DNA of 64,000 bases from NCBI GenBank assembly GCA_900540175.1, contig UQFG01000001.1, positions 1-64,000 of the forward strand. The letters run 5' to 3'. This document shows positions 27,741 to 35,608 of the stretch, piece after piece (position 1 is the stretch's first letter; each line of letters starts with the position of its first letter). Origin of the DNA: an uncultured Mollicutes bacterium (lineage in GTDB: Bacteria; Bacillota_I; Bacilli_A; Acholeplasmatales; Anaeroplasmataceae). Under the pieces are notes generated by a model. The model did no database searches. It was not told the origin of the DNA and saw nothing but the letters and a program-made list of their open reading frames with translations. Both the position numbers and the translations under genes were made by a program.

Positions 27741-30158
27741 GTGATAGGAGCGATTATAGGTGATATAGTTGGGTCACGATTTGAATGGTCGAACAATAGG
27801 TCGAAACAGTTTGAGTTCTTAAATCATCAATGTTTTTTTACGGATGATTCTGTTTTGTCTCTGGCGATATGTAAGGCTTTGTTGGAGGCGGGCGATAACT
27901 ATTCGAAATTAAGCGAGCTGACCTCAAAGTATATGCGAGAAATCGGTCGGGCATATCCTGATGCTGGATATGGAGGAGGTTTCAGCGCATGGTTATATTC
28001 TGAAGAACCTGTTCCATACAACAGCTTTGGCAACGGAGCGGCTATGCGCGTTGGAGGATGCGGATATGTCGCACGATCTGTTGAAGAGGCGAAACAACTT
28101 TCTTTTGCGGTGACAAAGGTAACCCACAATCATCCAGAGGGAATCAAGGGCGCAGAAGCTGTTGCCGTATCTGTTTTTCTGGCGAAATCGGGATGGAGCC
28201 TGATTGATATACGCGATTATGTAGTTAAGAATTATTATAGACTCGATTTCACGCTCGATGGGATAAGAGACTCATACGAATTTAATGAAACTTGCCAGGG
28301 AACAGTACCTCAAGCATTTGAGGCGTTCTTTGAATCAACAGATTTCGAGGATGCTATTCGCAATGCTATTTCAATAGGCGGAGACAGTGATACGATAGCA
28401 GCCATAACCGGATCATTGGCTGAAGCATATTATGGTGTTCCAACGGCGATGCGTAAACACGCAATGACCTTCCTGGACGAGAAACTTCTTCGACTCCTGA
28501 TAGAGTTTGAAAACATCCATCCTGGGAAAATAGAAAAAATTCAGGCGATAGGAAGTGTGGGATATGCACCTTCCATAGGAGCAAAAGTGGAAATTAGCGA
28601 TAGGGAAAATATGATGATTTCGGTTGTTGAGAATGCTGACGCTGAACTCAAAGCCACTTCGGTACAAGCAGAGGAGACAACAAGTCAGAAACTTTTTTCT
28701 CATTTGTTCGAGGCGTGCAATATACTGCGTGGTCCGATTAATCAGGATGAATACAAGAGTTATGTTACTCCGATTTTATTCTTTAAACGGTTGTCAGATG
28801 TTTACGACGAGGAAACGCAGCTTGCTCTCGAAGAGTCGGGAGGAGATGAAGAATACGCAAGTTTTCCCGAAAATCATCGGTTTATTATACCAGAGGGATG
28901 TCATTGGCGGGATGTACGCGAAGCGAGCGAAAATGTCGGATTGGCAATCGTAAATGCGATGAATGGAATCGAACGTGCTAACCCAGATACATTGAGCGGT
29001 GTGTTCAGCAGCTTCGATGATGCAAATTGGACGGATAAAAGTAAATTGTCCGATGAACGTTTAAAAGACCTCATCGAGCATATGTCAAAAATTAAGGTCG
29101 GGAATCAAAACTATTCCGCCGATGTGATGGGGGATAGTTACGAGTATCTTATTAAAAAATTTGCGGACCTTTCGAAGAAAAATGCTGGCGAATTCTATAC
29201 GCCTCGTTCGATTGTAAAATTATTGATAATGTTGCTCGACCCGAAAGCAGGTGAAACTGTCTATGATCCAGCCTGCGGAACCGGCGGGATGCTGATAGAG
29301 GCAATTCGCTATATGAAGGGAGATAAACTGACATACGGCAGGATATATGGGCAGGAGAAAAACCTTGCGACGTCTGCGATTGCGCGAATGAATTTGTTTT
29401 TGCATGGGGCAAAAGTTTTCCAGGTTACGCAGGGAGACACGTTACGTTCACCGAACTATTTGGAGCGCGGCTCATTACGGACATTTGATTGCGTGGTGGC
29501 CAATCCTCCGTTCTCATTAAAGAATTGGGGCTCGGAACAATTCTCGTCAGACGTATATGGGCGTAATATCTGGGGAACACCCACGGATTCCAATGGCGAT
29601 TATGCTTGGCTACAGCATATGGTAAAATCCATGAATCCGAAAACGGGACGGTGTGCCGTTGTTTTGCCGCAGGGCGTGCTATTCCGTAGTGGCAAGGAAG
29701 GTGACATAAGAAAGCAACTTGTGGAGTCGGACAAGTTGGAGTGCATCATAGCATTAACAAGCGGAGTGTTTTATTCGACAGGCGTTTCGGCGTGCATTCT
29801 TTTTCTGAATAATAACAAAAAAGTTGAACACAGGGGACGTATATGCTTAATTGATGCTTCGAATATATATACGTCGCAAAGAGCGCAGAATATTATGACC
29901 GAGGATGATATCCAAAAGGTCTTCGGCCTATACAAAGCATACGGGGATGTCATTGAAAAAGCCAAAGTCGTAACCATCGAAGATATACGTCAAAAGGACT
30001 ATACTCTTGCAATTAACAGCTACATTGAGAAAAAAGGACAAGAGACGATTCCTCCGACCGAAGTGCGCAGACAGTATTTTGAGGCATACGAGGAGATGCT
30101 ACAAGCGGAGGAGAAAATGAAAAAGCTGTTGCTGGATGGAGGATACGTCAGTGAGTAA
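27741..30158 (+). CDS. ADP-ribosylglycohydrolase-HsdM fusion (type I DNA methyltransferase)
   Basis: An 805-aa two-enzyme fusion. Residues 1-265 are a complete ADP-ribosylglycohydrolase (DraG/ARH fold): GAIIGDIVGSRFE at the N-terminus, the metal-binding TDD at 34-36, GNGAAMR, and the second metal motif GGDSDT with Asp215 and Asp217. A linker of about 50 residues follows. Residues ~315-805 are an HsdM N6-adenine methyltransferase: helical N-domain (YVTPILFFKRLSDVYDEE), motif I DPACGTGGM (from Asp509) and motif IV NPPF (from Asn588). The start is GTG with GGAGAG upstream. An in-frame ATG at 28611 with AGGGA could allow a separate HsdM (515 aa). I know of no family that explains this fusion. Confidence 0.93.
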   Translation: MIGAIIGDIVGSRFEWSNNRSKQFEFLNHQCFFTDDSVLSLAICKALLEAGDNYSKLSELTSKYMREIGRAYPDAGYGGGFSAWLYSEEPVPYNSFGNGAAMRVGGCGYVARSVEEAKQLSFAVTKVTHNHPEGIKGAEAVAVSVFLAKSGWSLIDIRDYVVKNYYRLDFTLDGIRDSYEFNETCQGTVPQAFEAFFESTDFEDAIRNAISIGGDSDTIAAITGSLAEAYYGVPTAMRKHAMTFLDEKLLRLLIEFENIHPGKIEKIQAIGSVGYAPSIGAKVEISDRENMMISVVENADAELKATSVQAEETTSQKLFSHLFEACNILRGPINQDEYKSYVTPILFFKRLSDVYDEETQLALEESGGDEEYASFPENHRFIIPEGCHWRDVREASENVGLAIVNAMNGIERANPDTLSGVFSSFDDANWTDKSKLSDERLKDLIEHMSKIKVGNQNYSADVMGDSYEYLIKKFADLSKKNAGEFYTPRSIVKLLIMLLDPKAGETVYDPACGTGGMLIEAIRYMKGDKLTYGRIYGQEKNLATSAIARMNLFLHGAKVFQVTQGDTLRSPNYLERGSLRTFDCVVANPPFSLKNWGSEQFSSDVYGRNIWGTPTDSNGDYAWLQHMVKSMNPKTGRCAVVLPQGVLFRSGKEGDIRKQLVESDKLECIIALTSGVFYSTGVSACILFLNNNKKVEHRGRICLIDASNIYTSQRAQNIMTEDDIQKVFGLYKAYGDVIEKAKVVTIEDIRQKDYTLAINSYIEKKGQETIPPTEVRRQYFEAYEEMLQAEEKMKKLLLDGGYVSE

Positions 30159-31650
30159 GCGAATTACGATAGAAGAATTGCAATCATATCTCTGGAATTC
30201 TGCCGTTCTGCTTCGAACCAATATTGATGCAGGAGCATACAAGCAATATATTTTTCCGCTGCTTTTTTTCAAACGCATATGCGATGTGTACGATGAGGAG
30301 ACGCAGAATGCGTATGAGGAATATGGCGAAGATGCGTCTGAATTTGATGAAAAGGAAATACATACCTTTGTCGTCCCCAAAGGATATCATTGGAACGATG
30401 TTCGTGCCGTGACCGAAAATGTCGGCGTTGCCATTGTAGAGGCTTTTCGCAAGGTCGAAAATGCGAACTCAGATAAATTGCAGGGTATCTTTGGTGATGG
30501 TGCATGGACCAATAAGAATCGATTGCCGGATAGATTGTTGAAAGATTTGATGGAACATTTCAGTTCCAAGACCTTGTCGATTGCAAATTGTCCGGAGGAC
30601 GAGCTTGGACAGGGATACGAATACCTTATTAAAAAATTCGCAGATGATAGTGGACATACTGCGCAGGAGTTTTATACCAATCGAACAGTCGTTCATTTAA
30701 TGACTGAGATGTTGAAGCCGGAATCCGGTGAGTCAATATACGACCCGACTTGCGGCAGTGCGGGTATGCTCATTTCCGCTATTGCATATCTTAAATCGCA
30801 AAATAAGGAATGGCGCAACGTTGCGGTATATGGGCAGGAGATCAACGCGCTTACTTCGGCAATCGGAAAAATGAATTTGTTCCTGCATGGCGTTAAGGAC
30901 TTTAATATTGTAAACGGAGATACGCTTGCGGCACCTGCGTTTATCGAGAACGGAAAATTGAAGCAATTTGACCTTATACTCGCCAATCCACCGTATTCAA
31001 TCAGTCAATGGAATCGGAGCGCATTCGAAAATGATAAGTATGGTCGGAATTTTCTTGGTGTACCGCCACAGGGAAGAGCGGATTATGCTTTTTTGCAGCA
31101 TATCATAGCCAGTTTAAAAAAGGAAACCGGCAGATGTGCTATTCTGTTTCCGCATGGGGTACTGTTCCGCAACGAAGAAAGTGCAATGCGGGAAAAACTT
31201 GTTCGAAGTGACGTCGTTGAGTGTGTAATCGGTTTGGCTGCGAATCTGTTCTACAATTCACCGATGGAAGCGTGTATTATGATTTGCCGCATGAATAAGC
31301 GGGCTGACCGCAGGGGACAAGTGTTGTTCATTAATGCGGTTCATGAGGTGGAGAGGAAAAATGCACAGAGCTATTTAGAAGAAAAGCATATAAGCAAAAT
31401 TGCGAAGGCATACAGCGATTATATAACGGTGGATGGTTTTGCAAAAGTGGCTACGATCCAGGATATTGCGGAAAATAATTTTTCGTTGAGTATTCCGCTA
31501 TACGTTAAGTCGGAAGAAAAGCCAGGAGAAATTGATACACGTTCTGTGCAAGAGTGTTACGACGGCTGGAGGGCTTCTTCGGAAATGATGAAGCTGAGTT
31601 ATTTGAAACTTAATGCCATGATTGGAAAGGAGGATGATAACCGTGAGTAG
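30151..31650 (+). CDS. hsdM: Type I restriction-modification M subunit, second copy
   Basis: A 499-aa N6-adenine methyltransferase subunit. The helical N-domain (AYKQYIFPLLFFKRICDVYDEE) precedes motif I DPTCGSAGM (from Asp198) and motif IV NPPY (from Asn279). It is a clear but diverged paralog of the M half of the fusion gene. GTG at 30151 is chosen because GGAGG (30138-30142) lies 8 bp upstream; an ATG at 30136 has no ribosome site. It overlaps the previous stop by 8 bp, with the same GTGAGTA junction as hsdM/hsdS. Confidence 0.94.
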   Translation: MSKRITIEELQSYLWNSAVLLRTNIDAGAYKQYIFPLLFFKRICDVYDEETQNAYEEYGEDASEFDEKEIHTFVVPKGYHWNDVRAVTENVGVAIVEAFRKVENANSDKLQGIFGDGAWTNKNRLPDRLLKDLMEHFSSKTLSIANCPEDELGQGYEYLIKKFADDSGHTAQEFYTNRTVVHLMTEMLKPESGESIYDPTCGSAGMLISAIAYLKSQNKEWRNVAVYGQEINALTSAIGKMNLFLHGVKDFNIVNGDTLAAPAFIENGKLKQFDLILANPPYSISQWNRSAFENDKYGRNFLGVPPQGRADYAFLQHIIASLKKETGRCAILFPHGVLFRNEESAMREKLVRSDVVECVIGLAANLFYNSPMEACIMICRMNKRADRRGQVLFINAVHEVERKNAQSYLEEKHISKIAKAYSDYITVDGFAKVATIQDIAENNFSLSIPLYVKSEEKPGEIDTRSVQECYDGWRASSEMMKLSYLKLNAMIGKEDDNRE

Positions 31651-32224
31651 GGTATGCTTGGGCGATATTGCCGTAGAACATAAGGAAACCTGCAAAGGGA
31701 ATAAGGAAGGTTATCCCGTCGTTGGGCTCGAGCATTTAACTCCGGGCGAAATTACACTTGCAGAATGGGATGAAAGTGGCGATAACACTTTCACAAAGGT
31801 TTTCCGAAAAGGAAATGTACTCTTCGGACGTCGTCGCGCATATCTGAAAAAGGCAGCGGTCGCCCCGTTTGATGGTGTTTGTTCCGGTGATATTACGGTT
31901 ATAGAGGCGCGGCAAGACAAAGTTTTGCCGGAGTTGCTGCCGTTTATCATCCAAAATGATGCGCTGTTCGCATTTGCAGTTGAAAAATCAGCAGGCTCAC
32001 TCTCCCCGCGTGTAAAATGGGAGCATCTGAAGAATTTCGAGTTTGAATTGCCTGAAATGAGTAAACAAAGGACTCTCGCGGAGGCTCTTTGGAGCATTGA
32101 TGCGACTAAAAAGGCATATCAGAAGCTGATTAAACAGACCGATGAGCTGGTAAAATCTCAATTTGTAGGGGCGACACGATGCGCATACTCCAAGAACAAT
32201 ATGACAAAAAGGAGGTGTGCATAA
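31643..32224 (+). CDS. hsdS: Half-size type I specificity subunit (single TRD)
   Basis: A 193-aa HsdS with one target recognition domain (about 5-145: GLEHL, GNVLFGRRRAYLKK, GSLSPRVKWEHLKNFEFELP) followed by one conserved helix (QRTLAEALWSIDATKKAY..QTDELVKSQF). After SQF the sequence departs from the HsdS pattern and stops after 18 residues, exactly where the shared recombination repeat begins in the other copy; it looks like a subunit cut at the repeat. Half-size HsdS can dimerise into a working specificity subunit. GTG at 31643 is preferred: AAAGGAGG (31626-31633) is 9 bp upstream. Confidence 0.85.
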   Translation: MSRVCLGDIAVEHKETCKGNKEGYPVVGLEHLTPGEITLAEWDESGDNTFTKVFRKGNVLFGRRRAYLKKAAVAPFDGVCSGDITVIEARQDKVLPELLPFIIQNDALFAFAVEKSAGSLSPRVKWEHLKNFEFELPEMSKQRTLAEALWSIDATKKAYQKLIKQTDELVKSQFVGATRCAYSKNNMTKRRCA

Positions 32225-33309
32225 TGGCAAAATATCGCTTTGAACAGATTGCATTTAACAGCACGGAGAAGAAAAAGCCTACTGAATCCGACAAGGCTAC
32301 ATACTTGGGACTCGAACATTTGGATTCAGGATGTTTGACCGTAAAACGATTTGGCTCTGATACTGCTCCGATTGGCGAAAAATTGATCATGAAAAAGGGT
32401 GACGTGCTTTTCGGAAAAAGGAGAGCGTATCAGAAAAAAGTTGCCATTGCACCTTTTGACGGAATATTTTCAGCGCATGGCATGGTGCTTCGCCCGAGAG
32501 AGGACGTGGTGGACAAGGAATTTTTCCCGTTATTTATTAGTTCGGATTATTTCCTTGATGCCGCAATCAAAATCTCTGTGGGATCGCTTTCGCCGACGAT
32601 TAACTGGCGCGATCTTAAAGATTTGGAGTTCGAATTGCCTCCGTTGGAAGAGCAAAAAAAGCTTGCAGAGGTGTTGTGGGCGGTAAATCGCACCATAGAA
32701 ACGTATAAAAATTTGCTCGAAAAGACCGATGAACTGGTGAAATCTCAATTTATGGAGATGTTCGGTGGGGAAGAGAAGTCATCTTATATTGCACGATTTG
32801 AGGATGCTTTTATTATAAGAGATGACTTGCGGAAACCCATAAATGACGCGGTTCGCGCAAATATGCATACAGGAGCATTGTATCCGTATTACGGGGCGAA
32901 CGGTCAAGTGGATCAAATAAATGACTATCTGATGGATTGTAAAGCTATATGTTTGGCCGAAGATTGTGGTTCATATGGGGCGGGTGAGGCCACTTCATAC
33001 ATCGTTTCGGGCAAATGTTGGGTGAATAATCATGCTCATGTATTGATCCCTAAGGACTGTTGTGATATAGAATTTGCCAATGTGTATTTTCGGATTTTGG
33101 ATATGACAGAGTATGTATCAGGTACAACACGCCTTAAATTAACGCAAGGCAGGATGAGAGAAATTCCGATGATAATACCGCCTAAGGAACTGCAGGAGCA
33201 GTTTGCAGCCTTTGTCCGTCAGACCGATAAATCAAAATTTGAACTCGAACAGGCACTTGCAGAGCTTACAGCTACATATAAACGCATAATTTCAGAGAAT
33301 CTCGGCTGA
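32224..33309 (+). CDS. hsdS: Type I specificity subunit, two TRDs
   Basis: A 361-aa HsdS. TRD1 (about 1-140) is homologous to that of the preceding half-size gene (GDVLFGKRRAYQKK, GSLSPTINWRDLKDLEFELP); central helix with EKTDELVKSQFMEMFG; TRD2 (about 185-320) of a different class (YPYYGANGQVDQINDYL); closing helix with RQTDKSKFELEQALAEL. The 23-bp repeat shared with the downstream cassettes codes for SQFMEMFG, placing the exchange point precisely between central helix and TRD2. ATG at 32224 overlaps the previous stop by 1 bp with GGAGG upstream. Confidence 0.93.
   Translation: MAKYRFEQIAFNSTEKKKPTESDKATYLGLEHLDSGCLTVKRFGSDTAPIGEKLIMKKGDVLFGKRRAYQKKVAIAPFDGIFSAHGMVLRPREDVVDKEFFPLFISSDYFLDAAIKISVGSLSPTINWRDLKDLEFELPPLEEQKKLAEVLWAVNRTIETYKNLLEKTDELVKSQFMEMFGGEEKSSYIARFEDAFIIRDDLRKPINDAVRANMHTGALYPYYGANGQVDQINDYLMDCKAICLAEDCGSYGAGEATSYIVSGKCWVNNHAHVLIPKDCCDIEFANVYFRILDMTEYVSGTTRLKLTQGRMREIPMIIPPKELQEQFAAFVRQTDKSKFELEQALAELTATYKRIISENLG
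32743..32765 (+). repeat. hsdS cassette repeat A, copy 1
   Basis: Perfect 23-bp repeat (begins TCTCAATTTATGGAGATG, ends TTCGG) located between central helix and TRD2 of the active hsdS. Same orientation as copies 2 and 3. The half-size hsdS keeps only its first 9 bases (32156-32164). Confidence 0.95.
33220..33240 (+). repeat. hsdS cassette repeat B, copy 1
   Basis: 21-bp sequence beginning CAGACCGATAAATC at the end of TRD2 in the active hsdS, identical to 34880-34900; identity with that copy extends left to cover 42 bp with two mismatches. Confidence 0.9.
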
Positions 33310-33323
33310 TTTTTCCAAAGAAG

Positions 33324-33362
33324 TCTCCTCCAGCGACTAAAGAAATCATATCCGGGAGGAGA
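33324..33362 (+). promoter_or_regulatory. Hairpin sequestering the recombinase ribosome-binding site
   Basis: TCTCCTCC (33324-33331) is perfectly complementary to GGAGGAGA (33355-33362), which is the ribosome-binding site 4 bp before the recombinase ATG. Pairing would hide the site and keep recombinase translation low. Confidence 0.6.
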
Positions 33363-33366
33363 TATT

Positions 33367-34347
33367 ATGCTTCAAAAAGTAGTTACGGGCATTCAACTCG
33401 ACCTCGCAGGCCTTTTGAGCGAGGATCAAATTCAAATAGTTACGCAAGTTGTAAAAAAACATCTTGCTTCGTTGTCAATTGAGGAAGATACTGAAACGGA
33501 AACCAAGCGTTCAGACTATCTTCCTCTTTTTATCGCGGCCAAAAGGGTAGAGGGATGTTCAGAAAAGTCGCTTCGATATTACGAGTCTACGATACGAAAT
33601 ATGCTTGAGGGAATTGATAAACAGGAACGTCTTATTACTACAGAGGACTTGCGGTGTTATTTAGACACATACCAGAGGAGAGGAACAGTAAGCAAAGTCA
33701 CGCTCGATAATGTTCGACGGATATTATCGACATTTTTCTCGTGGTTGGAGGATGAGGATTATATTATTAAGAGCCCGGTGCGCCGTATTCATAAAGTGAA
33801 AACCGGGAAAACCGTTAAGGAAACATATTCTGATGAGTCTTTGGAATTGATGCGCGATCATTGCGATAATCTGCGGGATCTCGCATTAATCGATCTCCTT
33901 GCTTCCACGGGCATCCGTGTGGGGGAATTGGTAAAATTAAACCGAACAGATGTGGATTTTGAAAATCGTGAATGTGTTGTGTTTGGCAAAGGGAACAAAC
34001 AGCGGAAGGTGTATTTCGATGCAAGAACCAAAATTCACTTGCAAAAATACCTTGCAGAACGGACCGATGACCACGATGCATTGTTTGTGTCGTTATTGAA
34101 ACCGAATAGTCGCTTACAGATTAGCGGCGTGGAGATACGATTGCGGAAAATAGGGCGTGAACTGAGTATGCACAAGGTCCACCCGCATAAATTCCGTAGG
34201 ACGCTGGCGACTATGGCTATCGACAAGGGAATGCCGATTGAACAGGTTCAGCACCTTTTAGGACATCAAAGTATCGACACCACCCTTCAATATGCAATGG
34301 TGAATCAGGCAAACGTCAAAACGAGCTGCAAACGCTTTATCGGTTAA
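33367..34347 (+). CDS. Tyrosine recombinase of hsdS cassette array
   Basis: A 326-aa tyrosine recombinase with an N-terminal SAM-like domain (about 50-140) and an intact catalytic domain: Arg184 (GIRVGE), Lys in GKGNKQR, His274 and Arg277 (HKFRR), His300 (LLGH) and Tyr309 (LQYAM). It lies between the active hsdS and two TRD cassettes, the place occupied by hsdS-shuffling recombinases in other Bacillota type I loci. It is much diverged from the XerC at 7204. Its ribosome site is caught in a hairpin, and cassette repeat copy 2 starts 8 bp after its stop, so excision between copies 1 and 2 would remove the recombinase itself. Confidence 0.93.
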   Translation: MLQKVVTGIQLDLAGLLSEDQIQIVTQVVKKHLASLSIEEDTETETKRSDYLPLFIAAKRVEGCSEKSLRYYESTIRNMLEGIDKQERLITTEDLRCYLDTYQRRGTVSKVTLDNVRRILSTFFSWLEDEDYIIKSPVRRIHKVKTGKTVKETYSDESLELMRDHCDNLRDLALIDLLASTGIRVGELVKLNRTDVDFENRECVVFGKGNKQRKVYFDARTKIHLQKYLAERTDDHDALFVSLLKPNSRLQISGVEIRLRKIGRELSMHKVHPHKFRRTLATMAIDKGMPIEQVQHLLGHQSIDTTLQYAMVNQANVKTSCKRFIG

Positions 34348-34354
34348 ATGCAAT

Positions 34355-34377
34355 TCTCAATTTATGGAGATGTTCGG
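34355..34377 (+). repeat. hsdS cassette repeat A, copy 2
   Basis: Perfect 23-bp copy opening the first silent cassette, direct orientation; 1,612 bp from copy 1. Confidence 0.95.
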
Positions 34378-34957
34378 AGATCCGCGAACAAACCCCAAGC
34401 AACTGCCGGTGAAGACACTTGGTGAAGTCTGTATGGTAGAAAGAGGAGGCTCACCACGTCCAATCGCGGATTATGTTACTGATTCCGAAGACGGCATCAA
34501 CTGGATTAAAATAGGTGATGCGGATGGTACAAGATATATTAGCAAAACTGCCGAGAAGATAATTCCAGAAGGACTAAAAAAAACCCGTATGGTGCAGACT
34601 GGCGATTTAATCCTGTCAAATTCAATGAGTTTTGGGCATCCGTATATACTAAAAATTGATGGATGCATTCATGACGGGTGGCTTGTCCTTCATTTTGGGA
34701 AGGAAGTTTTCGATGCTTTGTATCTCCAAACGTATCTTGGACTCCCAGTAGTCTACGCAATTTTTGAAACGATGGCAGCGGGCGGTGTCGTAAATAACCT
34801 TAATAGTGAAATCGTAAAAAAGCTGCCAGTTATAGTACCTGCAATCGACCGGCAAAAACAGTTTGCAGCCTTTGTTCGCCAGACCGATAAATCAAAATTT
34901 GCCCTTCTGAACTGTTCAAATCTCAATTTATGGAGATGTTCGGGAAAACCACATTAA
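34364..34957 (+). CDS. Silent HsdS TRD cassette 1
   Basis: A 197-codon fragment that starts inside repeat A (MEMFG) and carries one TRD (about 10-165: TLGEVCMVERGGSPRPI, NWIKIGDADG, GGVVNNLNSEIVKKLPVIVP) and the closing RQTDKSKF helix start. It lacks TRD1, the central helix and any promoter. After repeat B the frame runs into the next repeat A and stops. Joined in frame behind copy 1 it would give a complete HsdS with a new TRD2. It is a donor cassette; translation from its own ATG is unlikely to give a functional subunit alone. Confidence 0.85.
   Translation: MEMFGDPRTNPKQLPVKTLGEVCMVERGGSPRPIADYVTDSEDGINWIKIGDADGTRYISKTAEKIIPEGLKKTRMVQTGDLILSNSMSFGHPYILKIDGCIHDGWLVLHFGKEVFDALYLQTYLGLPVVYAIFETMAAGGVVNNLNSEIVKKLPVIVPAIDRQKQFAAFVRQTDKSKFALLNCSNLNLWRCSGKPH
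34880..34900 (+). repeat. hsdS cassette repeat B, copy 2
   Basis: Identical 21 bp to copy 1, at the end of silent cassette 1, 20 bp before repeat A copy 3. Confidence 0.9.
34921..34943 (+). repeat. hsdS cassette repeat A, copy 3
   Basis: Perfect 23-bp copy opening silent cassette 2, direct orientation, 566 bp from copy 2. Identity with copy 1 extends 3 bp further left. Confidence 0.95.
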
Positions 34958-35517
34958 TTGCGTTAGGAGAGGTTGCGAATATTTCCGCGGGGCAAAGTTC
35001 ACCTTATGATGAGGAATTTTCGCCAACGGGAACGCCGTTTATAAAAGCTGGAAATCTTGAAGATTTGAAATTAAGGCGTTATGGCGAGGAAAAATGCAAT
35101 CTTGTACAGGAAGATGTTGTTCGCAGTAGAAAATTAAAAATACATGGTGCCGGGACCGTTTTAATAGCGAAAAGTGGCATGTCTTGCCTTTCTGGGCATG
35201 TTTATGCACTTAAAAAGCCAGCTTATGTGGTTTCACACCTTGCTTGTATTGAACCACGGGAAGGAAAAAGCACAACTGAATTTTTAAGATGGTATTTTAT
35301 AACTTACGGAATAAAAGGCTTAATTAAGGACCCTTCGTATCCATCGATTCAATTGGGACAACTTGAAGAATTGCTGATTCCAGGCGCGGCGATTGATTTA
35401 CAAAATGTTTTTACCGCCTTTGCAACACAGACCGATAAATCAAAATTATTTCTACAGAGTGCGATAGAGTTAATATTGCCGCAAGGGTGTCGTAGAATGC
35501 GGACACCTCTAGAATAA
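34930..35517 (+). CDS. Silent HsdS TRD cassette 2
   Basis: A 195-codon fragment starting in repeat A with a third TRD class (ALGEVANISAGQSSPYDEEF, GTPFIKAGNLEDLKLRRYG, QLGQLEELLIPGAA) and a closing TQTDKSKL segment, then a short unrelated tail. Like cassette 1 it has no TRD1 or promoter. The TRD differs from both the active TRD2 and cassette 1, so three second-half specificities are stored in the locus. Confidence 0.85.
   Translation: MEMFGKTTLIALGEVANISAGQSSPYDEEFSPTGTPFIKAGNLEDLKLRRYGEEKCNLVQEDVVRSRKLKIHGAGTVLIAKSGMSCLSGHVYALKKPAYVVSHLACIEPREGKSTTEFLRWYFITYGIKGLIKDPSYPSIQLGQLEELLIPGAAIDLQNVFTAFATQTDKSKLFLQSAIELILPQGCRRMRTPLE
35428..35447 (+). repeat. hsdS cassette repeat B, copy 3
   Basis: Twenty of the 21 bases of repeat B at the end of silent cassette 2. 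Confidence 0.85.
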
Positions 35518-35531
35518 CCTCTTTGAATCCA

Positions 35532-35560
35532 TTGACACGAACAAATGTTCCATATATAAT
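35532..35560 (+). promoter_or_regulatory. Consensus SigA promoter of LexA-like gene
   Basis: TTGACA (35532-35537), 17-bp spacer, TATAAT (35555-35560), fully consensus, with an SOS box in the spacer. Confidence 0.92.
35538..35551. promoter_or_regulatory. SOS box (LexA/DinR operator)
   Basis: CGAACAAATGTTCC matches the Gram-positive SOS box CGAACNNNNGTTCG at 9 of its 10 fixed positions and fills the start of the promoter spacer. It is an ideal autoregulatory site for the following LexA-like gene and would also respond to the host LexA. Confidence 0.85.
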
Positions 35561-35608
35561 ATAGCTGTAACTGCAACAAAGTGTTGCAGATAGAAAGAGG
35601 ATAGTGTC

